Assembly (NCBI GenBank): GCA_017559045.1
Contig: JAFYTB010000274.1
Coordinates: 1 to 5,232 of the forward strand
DNA length: 5,232 nucleotides
Direction of reading: 5' to 3'
Source: Eggerthellaceae bacterium
Lineage (GTDB): Bacteria; Actinomycetota; Coriobacteriia; Coriobacteriales; Eggerthellaceae
This document shows positions 1-3,475 of this stretch, piece after piece. How positions within the stretch are numbered: the stretch's first letter is position 1; each line of letters starts with the position of its first letter. The notes beneath the pieces are model-generated. The model did not search any database, had not been told where the DNA came from, and saw only the letters and a list, made by a program, of their open reading frames with translations. A program made the position numbers and the translations under genes.

Positions 1-1
1 A

Positions 2-427
2 ACGCCGGGTAACAAGAACTATGGCGCTTACACGGTGAAGTTGGGCATGTATGCCCAGTTCGTTGGCCGTTTTGCGGTAGGTCCAGGCAATTTCTTCCCG
101 CCGCCGCACATCGACAGCGCTGTGCTTCGCCTTGATCGCCGCGCTCCGCTTGATGCTGAGGGCAATCCTCTTGACGAGCGCTCGATTCGCGCTGCGTGCA
201 TCATGGCTGACGCTGCATTTGCCAGCCGTCGCAAGACCCTGTCGAACTCCTGCAAAACGTACTTCATGGGTAGGGGAGACAGCGGTAAGGCAACGGCCGA
301 GAAGCTGCCTGCTATTTTCGAGGCAGCTGGCATTGACCCCAAGCGTCGCGGCGAGACTCTCGACCAGGCAGAGTTCATTCGTTTGGCCAAGGCTTATCTG
401 GCTGTCTGCTCTGACGACGAGCAGTAA
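2..427 (+). CDS. rsmA: 16S rRNA dimethyladenosine transferase RsmA, C-terminal part (5' end outside window)
   Basis: This is the 3' half of the enzyme that uses S-adenosylmethionine to dimethylate two adjacent adenines in the 3'-terminal hairpin of 16S rRNA during late small-subunit assembly. The frame is open from base 2 and gives 141 residues before TAA at 425-427; full-length family members have roughly 260-300. The visible part begins with NYGAYTVKLGMYAQF (visible residues 6-20), then the family signature GNFFPPPHIDSAVLRL (29-44), which closes the methyltransferase fold. After that comes the helical C-terminal domain, with SRRKTLSN and a final RGETLDQAEFIRLAKAYL. The SAM-binding and NLPY-type catalytic motifs would lie upstream of the window. 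The gene has no overlap with a downstream gene. Its natural terminator 60 bases downstream has been split by an insertion sequence. Identification is confident; the start cannot be seen. Confidence 0.95.
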   Translation, partial: TPGNKNYGAYTVKLGMYAQFVGRFAVGPGNFFPPPHIDSAVLRLDRRAPLDAEGNPLDERSIRAACIMADAAFASRRKTLSNSCKTYFMGRGDSGKATAEKLPAIFEAAGIDPKRRGETLDQAEFIRLAKAYLAVCSDDEQ

Positions 428-488
428 CGCTACTTATATAGAAGTTCTCGTTTGAGCGGCACTGGGGATGCCGACGTATTTCTGCCAT

Positions 489-500
489 AGAAACAAAAAG
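489..500 (+). other. Severed left arm of the former rsmA terminator
   Basis: These 12 bases (AGAAACAAAAAG) are the outer left arm of an ancestral hairpin whose remainder now lies beyond the insertion sequence at 1842-1877. With the element and one 8-bp duplication removed, 489-500 plus 1842-1850 pairs perfectly over 21 bp with 1857-1877 around the loop AGCAAT. In its present position this half-arm has no partner close by, so rsmA probably lacks a working terminator at its own end. Confidence 0.85.
493..500. repeat. Left target-site duplication of the insertion sequence
   Basis: ACAAAAAG directly abuts the left terminal inverted repeat and is repeated exactly, in direct orientation, at 1834-1841 beside the right end. 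Eight bases is a usual duplication length for IS256-related elements. The perfect match suggests a direct, fairly recent single insertion rather than a rearranged element. Confidence 0.95.
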
Positions 501-524
501 GGCTTATAGGACAAAAAGTGTGTC
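501..524 (+). repeat. Left terminal inverted repeat of the IS
   Basis: The 24 bases starting GGCTTATAGGACAAAAAG are the exact reverse complement of 1810-1833. The match ends at base 525 (T against C). The transposase stop codon lies only six bases inside this end, so the gene runs almost into the repeat. Confidence 0.96.
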
Positions 525-530
525 TGGAGA

Positions 531-1646
531 CTAGTCGATAGCGTACGGGTACGGGGTCGAGTGGTGGAGCTCCTGCCACACCAGGCCATCGCCCCACGAG
601 GGCGCCTCCGACTCCCTCGGATTCGTCGCGTACAGCTCGTAGAGAAGGTCGATGTCGGCGTCCGTGGGCATCGACCTCAGTATCTCCGCCGCGGGCAGCG
701 GGCACTCGGTGTGCATGTAGCACCACCAGTAGACGGCCTTCACCCTCCTCGCCGCGCTCATCCCCCTGTGGTTCCTGAGCATCGCCCTCAGCTGGGCGTT
801 GACCCCGCCCTCGATCCTGTTGTTGGTCCTGGGCAGCGGCCCCTCAGCCGTGAGCTCGGGGTCGAGGTAGGTGAACAGCACGCCCTTGTTCGCCAGCGCA
901 ACGAGCCCCCGCCGCGCCTTTCTGAGCCTCTCGTGCGTGTACTCGCTCCTGCCGTCGACTACGGTTCTCTCCTCGAGGAAGTCCGACCAGAAGTCGCACC
1001 ACTGCATGAAGCGCTCGGTCCACCAGCGGGCCTGCTGAAGGTCGTCGAGGTGCATTAGCTCCTTGGCAAGCCCGTAGAGCTCCACGCCAGCCTGCAGCTT
1101 CGGCCTGCTCGTCGTGCAGCGCTTGACCTGCTGGAACGCGTGGAAGACGCACCTCTGCACCTTCGTCCTCGGCCACTCCTCGGCCACCGCGGTGGCGAAG
1201 CCGCTTCCTCCGTCGGTGACCACCATGTCGGGAGGGGCTATGCGGGAGAGCAGCGCCCTCCACGCCCTGGTCGTCTCCGCGCGCGCGAGATACCAGGAGA
1301 GCACGTGGGTTTCAGAGCACGCTATGAGCACGACGAGGTCCCGGGCGATGTAGATGCCGTCGACGTAGACGACCCGGTGGATCTCGTCGACGACCTCGGG
1401 CATGGGCCAGATCTCCCAGAACCTCTCCGCGCGGCGGCGAAAGCTGCGCCCGCACCCGGGCATCTCGAGCTGGGTGCCCTTACCGAGCAGCCAGGAGATG
1501 AAGCTCCTCAGATCCTTCGCATCGCTGTCATACCTGTGGACGTCGCTGGCCCCGCAAGACCTGCAGCGCCATCTCTGGGCACCCGAGCTCGTCTTGCCGT
1601 TGCGCTTCATCTGCGAGCCGCAGGAGGGGCATTTCTTGGCCTTCAT
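531..1646 (-). CDS. IS1249-like transposase (DDE type, IS256-related)
   Basis: This 371-residue protein should cut and join the IS ends. It starts with a zinc ribbon, CPSCG (C6, C9) and CRSCG (C28, C31), around KRNGKTSSGAQRWR, probably for DNA binding. The catalytic core follows: YVDGIYI gives the first aspartate (D96), VVTDGGSGF the second (D145), QRCVFHAFQQVK carries the C-x2-H signature of IS256 relatives (C166, H169), and NNRIEGGVNAQLR gives the glutamate (E279). All are present, so the enzyme looks active. The ATG at 1646 is chosen because it begins exactly before the zinc ribbon; the frame stays open further upstream, but only by running out of the element into host DNA past 1833. No strong Shine-Dalgarno is visible before it (GGGGGT only), which may keep expression low. 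Transcription from outside is likely stopped by the hairpin at 1772-1802. Confidence 0.93.
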   Translation of the reverse strand: MKAKKCPSCGSQMKRNGKTSSGAQRWRCRSCGASDVHRYDSDAKDLRSFISWLLGKGTQLEMPGCGRSFRRRAERFWEIWPMPEVVDEIHRVVYVDGIYIARDLVVLIACSETHVLSWYLARAETTRAWRALLSRIAPPDMVVTDGGSGFATAVAEEWPRTKVQRCVFHAFQQVKRCTTSRPKLQAGVELYGLAKELMHLDDLQQARWWTERFMQWCDFWSDFLEERTVVDGRSEYTHERLRKARRGLVALANKGVLFTYLDPELTAEGPLPRTNNRIEGGVNAQLRAMLRNHRGMSAARRVKAVYWWCYMHTECPLPAAEILRSMPTDADIDLLYELYATNPRESEAPSWGDGLVWQELHHSTPYPYAID

Positions 1647-1714
1647 CGCAACCCCCGTCGGAATCGGAATTTTCTGACGAGTTTTATGATGCCTGACCTG
1701 CGGAAACACGAAAA

Positions 1715-1734
1715 TCCAGACACACTTTTTGTCC
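1715..1734 (-). repeat. Internal copy of the IS end sequence upstream of the transposase
   Basis: On the minus strand these 20 bases read GGACAAAAAGTGTGTCTGGA, identical to 509-528 at the left end. They share their first 16 bases with the right terminal repeat (1810-1825 reverse complemented). The copy sits 91 bp inside the right end in the same orientation as that end, and about 70 bp upstream of the transposase start. It may be a second transposase binding site. Its position in the presumed promoter region would allow the transposase to repress its own gene; that role is inference. Confidence 0.9.
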
Positions 1735-1771
1735 AGGTGGAAAAATTGACCCAGAAGAATTTTTTGACATG

Positions 1772-1802
1772 AAAAAAGGGCGTTGACCTGCGTCAACGCC
1801 CT
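1772..1802 (-). terminator. Inward-facing terminator inside the right end of the IS
   Basis: AGGGCGTTGAC (1777-1787) pairs perfectly with GTCAACGCCCT (1792-1802) around the loop CTGC. On the minus strand the stem is followed by a run of six T, giving a standard Rho-independent terminator for transcripts moving toward the transposase. On the plus strand it is followed by GTTGCTGG with no T-run, so it should work in one direction only. It lies between the right IS end and the transposase promoter region, where it would block read-in from neighbouring genes. Confidence 0.87.
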
Positions 1803-1809
1803 GTTGCTG

Positions 1810-1833
1810 GACACACTTTTTGTCCTATAAGCC
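1810..1833 (-). repeat. Right terminal inverted repeat of the IS
   Basis: This is the exact reverse complement of 501-524 and ends in GTCCTATAAGCC immediately before the second copy of the 8-bp target duplication. Confidence 0.96.
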
Positions 1834-1841
1834 ACAAAAAG
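1834..1841. repeat. Right target-site duplication of the insertion sequence
   Basis: ACAAAAAG repeats 493-500 exactly and follows the right terminal inverted repeat directly. It also forms the outer left arm of the hairpin at 1834-1873, so the duplication itself rebuilt the terminator on this side. Confidence 0.95.
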
Positions 1842-1873
1842 ACGGTCGAGAGCAATCTCGACCGTCTTTTTGT
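1834..1873. terminator. Rebuilt bidirectional Rho-independent terminator, originally that of rsmA
   Basis: The arms 1834-1850 (ACAAAAAGACGGTCGAG) and 1857-1873 pair perfectly over 17 bp around the loop AGCAAT. The GC-rich core is followed by CTTTTTGT on the plus strand, and the left arm gives the same tail on the minus strand, so it should stop transcription from both sides. Before the IS insertion the stem was 21 bp and stood about 60 bases after rsmA. It now lies about 1.4 kb from rsmA, next to the IS right end. Confidence 0.92.
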
Positions 1874-1941
1874 TTCTCGGGAGGCGAAAGCCTGAAATAA
1901 GAATGCGTCGGCGCGTTAAGGACGGGTGCATTCGGGGCTCA

Positions 1942-1990
1942 ATACGAAAAAGGCGCGACCCCTACATTGGTGGCCGCGCCTTTTTCGTAT
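1942..1990. terminator. Bidirectional terminator after the alcohol dehydrogenase
   Basis: ATACGAAAAAGGCGCG (1942-1957) pairs perfectly over 16 bp with 1975-1990, around a 17-base loop that may pair partly. Both strands end in a CTTTTTCG tail after a GC-rich core. It lies 27 bases past the dehydrogenase stop codon and would end that transcript; on the plus strand it backs up the rsmA-side terminator. The stretch from 1878 to 1941 between the two hairpins holds no gene, only a short GAAA-loop stem at 1882-1893. Confidence 0.93.
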
Positions 1991-2017
1991 GCAAATCGAG
2001 AGCCCTCGTTTGCTCGG

Positions 2018-3079
2018 TTACTTCTCCGTCTTGTAGTAAACGACAGGCTTGATGCAGTCTCGGTTTGCACCGTTCATCATGCGCAGCGCAGCTTCTGTGT
2101 TCTCAATGCCCTCCAAGCGGTGCGTGACGAGCTTTTCGGGAGCCAAACGACCCAGTTCCACCAAGGTTAGAAGGCGCTCGAGAATCTCGCGGTTTACATC
2201 GACGAGTACGGTCTTGAACGTCTTATCCATGAGGAATCCGTAGTAAGCCAGCGGCTTCGCCTCCTCGCCCATAAAGCTGGCAAGGTTGATGACCGTGCCG
2301 TTTCTCTTGGTCATGAACAGACCCTGGCTGACCGTGTTCGAGTCCTTGCCTCCGCAAACGATGGCGCAGTCGACGGGGCCCCCGTTAGCTGCGATCACCT
2401 GCTGTACGATATCGCCGTCGCGATAGGAGATGAAGTCGGTCGCGCCGTACTCCTTGGCGATATCGAAGCACAGTTGGCGGGAACCGATGGCGTAAATACG
2501 GCCTGCTCCTGCTAGCGCTGCAGCTGCGATGGCCATGAGGCCGATTGCGCCTGTGCCGATTACGGCAACCGAGTCACCAAACCTGATGTTTGCGTTGCGA
2601 ATGCCCTCGAACGACGTTGAGGCCATGTCCGTCAGCATGACGGCCTGCTCCCAGGTGACTGATTCGGGGATCTTCGCCAGGTTCATATCGGCGTCGAATA
2701 CGAAGTACCTCTCAGCAAAGGCGCCCTGCTGCCAATCTTGAGCTTCGCCGTAAACGGTCATGTTGTGGGCTCGTGCGTATCCTGCCTGCGCTTCTTTGGT
2801 ACGGAAGTTGTTGATGGCGGCTCCGACGGCTACTCGATCACCCACCTTGAAATCCCTGACCTCGGATCCTACCTCCACGACGTAACCGCAAGTCTCATGG
2901 CCGATGGCCTTGCCCAAGCAGCCGGGCACAGCATGGGGATTCTCCATGATGTGGGTGTCGGACGTGCACGGTGCGACGAGGTAAGGCTCGATGATTGCGT
3001 CGTAAGGTCCGCATTTTGGCTCGGGGAGGTCCTCCCTCATCTCGACGACGCCCTTCTCGACGAGAACCAGTCCTTTCAT
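2018..3079 (-). CDS. Zinc-dependent secondary alcohol dehydrogenase, probably NADP(H)-specific
   Basis: This 353-residue cytoplasmic enzyme should interconvert secondary alcohols and ketones, or related short substrates. It closely resembles the tetrameric Clostridium beijerinckii and Thermoanaerobacter brockii enzymes (about 352 residues). Opening MKGLVLVEKG leads to PCTSDTH (C38) and IGHETCGYVVEVGSEV (H61, E62), and D151 in LTDMAST completes the catalytic zinc set known for those relatives. The four-cysteine structural zinc loop is absent, as in them. The Rossmann motif is GTGAIG (175-180). GSR (199-201) and Y219 match the residues that bind the NADP phosphate in the clostridial enzymes. 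The ATG at 3079 is chosen for its Shine-Dalgarno and family length; the frame is open further upstream without homologous sequence. The gene stands alone, divergent from a molybdoenzyme gene, with a terminator just downstream. The physiological substrate is unknown. Confidence 0.93.
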   Translation of the reverse strand: MKGLVLVEKGVVEMREDLPEPKCGPYDAIIEPYLVAPCTSDTHIMENPHAVPGCLGKAIGHETCGYVVEVGSEVRDFKVGDRVAVGAAINNFRTKEAQAGYARAHNMTVYGEAQDWQQGAFAERYFVFDADMNLAKIPESVTWEQAVMLTDMASTSFEGIRNANIRFGDSVAVIGTGAIGLMAIAAAALAGAGRIYAIGSRQLCFDIAKEYGATDFISYRDGDIVQQVIAANGGPVDCAIVCGGKDSNTVSQGLFMTKRNGTVINLASFMGEEAKPLAYYGFLMDKTFKTVLVDVNREILERLLTLVELGRLAPEKLVTHRLEGIENTEAALRMMNGANRDCIKPVVYYKTEK

Positions 3080-3084
3080 GTTCG

Positions 3085-3089
3085 CTCCT
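3085..3089 (-). promoter_or_regulatory. Ribosome binding site of the alcohol dehydrogenase
   Basis: On the minus strand AGGAG stands five bases before the ATG at 3079. This decides the start, because the reading frame stays open for 31 more codons upstream. Confidence 0.85.
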
Positions 3090-3134
3090 ATCTGCTCTTG
3101 TACTTGATGTTCGCTGGTTTGCATCGGATTCCTT

Positions 3135-3150
3135 GGCGCTGGGGCGCTGG
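3135..3150 (+). repeat. Tandem 8-bp repeat in the dehydrogenase leader
   Basis: GGCGCTGG occurs twice without a gap (3135-3142 and 3143-3150), about 55-70 bases upstream of the dehydrogenase start. With only two copies it may be chance; a binding site or a slippage-prone leader is possible. Confidence 0.5.
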
Positions 3151-3171
3151 GCAGATGCGGCGAATGCGGCA

Positions 3172-3177
3172 ATTAAA
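3172..3177 (-). promoter_or_regulatory. Candidate -10 element for the alcohol dehydrogenase
   Basis: On the minus strand TTTAAT matches the TATAAT consensus at five of six positions, in the most AT-rich stretch upstream of the gene. No good -35 hexamer stands 16-18 bases before it. If it is used, the mRNA leader is about 85 bases and the inverted repeat at 3202-3220 would lie around -37 to -55. Confidence 0.3.
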
Positions 3178-3201
3178 TCAAAGGGCAATCGTCGTAATTG
3201 T

Positions 3202-3220
3202 GGCGATTTGCTCAATCGCC
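3202..3220. promoter_or_regulatory. Perfect inverted repeat, possible operator
   Basis: GGCGATT (3202-3208) and AATCGCC (3214-3220) form a perfect 7-bp inverted repeat around TGCTC, a 19-bp dyad of the kind bound by dimeric regulators. No T-run follows on either strand, so it is not a typical terminator. Its location just upstream of the candidate dehydrogenase -10 fits an activator or repressor site. The regulator is not in the window. Confidence 0.45.
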
Positions 3221-3386
3221 TCTTGATTCCGTTGTGACTTTGCAGAGGCGTTGGCCTGGAGGCGATCGAAATGCGGGCGTTGCGCCATTTGGCCTTTCCT
3301 TGCAATCAGGATTCCGGTCAAAAATAACGACTTAAGAAAAATGCGGAATAGTGCGACCGCCCACATTTCGCCGATAAACCGCCGAG

Positions 3387-3392
3387 TATATT
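3387..3392 (+). promoter_or_regulatory. Candidate -10 element for the molybdoenzyme gene
   Basis: TATATT matches the -10 consensus at five of six positions, about 84 bases before the start codon. The -35 area (CATTTC) is poor, which would suit a promoter that needs an activator. The evidence is weak. Confidence 0.3.
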
Positions 3393-3464
3393 CCGTCACA
3401 TCGGGTGGCCGGCGTAGGTGTCGATCCTGGCTCCCCCGTGAGAAAAAGAGGCAAGAAATGACAG

Positions 3465-3470
3465 AGGAGG
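3465..3470 (+). promoter_or_regulatory. Strong ribosome binding site of the molybdoenzyme gene
   Basis: AGGAGG stands five bases before the ATG at 3476. An in-frame ATG at 3458 lies upstream of this site and has only a weak AGAGG before it, so the later start is preferred. Confidence 0.85.
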
Positions 3471-3475
3471 AGAAT

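Larger units (their letters stand above)
501..1833 (-). mobile_element. Complete IS1249-like insertion sequence (IS256-related), 1,333 bp
   Basis: The element is bounded by 24-bp perfect terminal inverted repeats and an 8-bp direct target duplication, and it holds one transposase gene on the minus strand. All parts needed for transposition look intact: both ends, a full transposase frame and an upstream region. Extra control elements lie inside the right end: a hairpin terminator facing the transposase (1772-1802) and a third copy of the end sequence (1715-1734). It inserted into the stem of the terminator that follows rsmA. Assignment to the IS1249 group is based on recall of the transposase architecture (N-terminal zinc ribbon followed by an IS256-like catalytic core) and not on a database comparison. 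Confidence 0.95.
3080..3475. other. Divergent intergenic region, 396 bp, with no gene seen
   Basis: This region separates the start codons of the divergently transcribed dehydrogenase and molybdoenzyme genes. It contains a perfect inverted repeat (3202-3220), a tandem 8-bp repeat (3135-3150), an AT-richer patch (about 3318-3345) and candidate -10 elements for each direction, but no convincing -35 box. Small open frames here have no recognisable protein features. The length and the weak promoters suggest activator-controlled transcription in one or both directions, which is inference. Confidence 0.6.

Noticed and set aside
457..473. CGGCA / TGCCG stem downstream of rsmA as a replacement terminator
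   Set aside because: The stem has only 5 bp and is followed by ACGTATTTCT, not a continuous T-run. Too weak to call, though it might cause some termination.
561..1772. Several plus-strand open frames within the IS (561-1058, 1140-1772)
   Set aside because: They are antisense shadows of the transposase, with Pro/Arg-rich composition and no known motifs.
531..1931. A 466-codon open frame extending the transposase upstream by 95 codons
   Set aside because: The extension runs through the IS right end, the target duplication and two hairpins into host DNA. The zinc ribbon starts exactly at the ATG at 1646, and a terminator separates the two parts.
2018..3172. A 384-codon version of the alcohol dehydrogenase
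   Set aside because: The 31 extra N-terminal residues do not resemble the family, while the ATG at 3079 has AGGAG five bases before it and gives the usual 353-residue length.
3211..3400. FNR- or CRP-like sites (TTGAT, TGTGA and TCACA half-sites)
   Set aside because: Only isolated half-sites occur, without a correctly spaced partner of the right orientation.
3458..3475. Upstream in-frame ATG adding MTEEEN to the molybdoenzyme
   Set aside because: The strong AGGAGG lies after this ATG and is well placed for the ATG at 3476. The added six residues would not create a signal peptide in any case.
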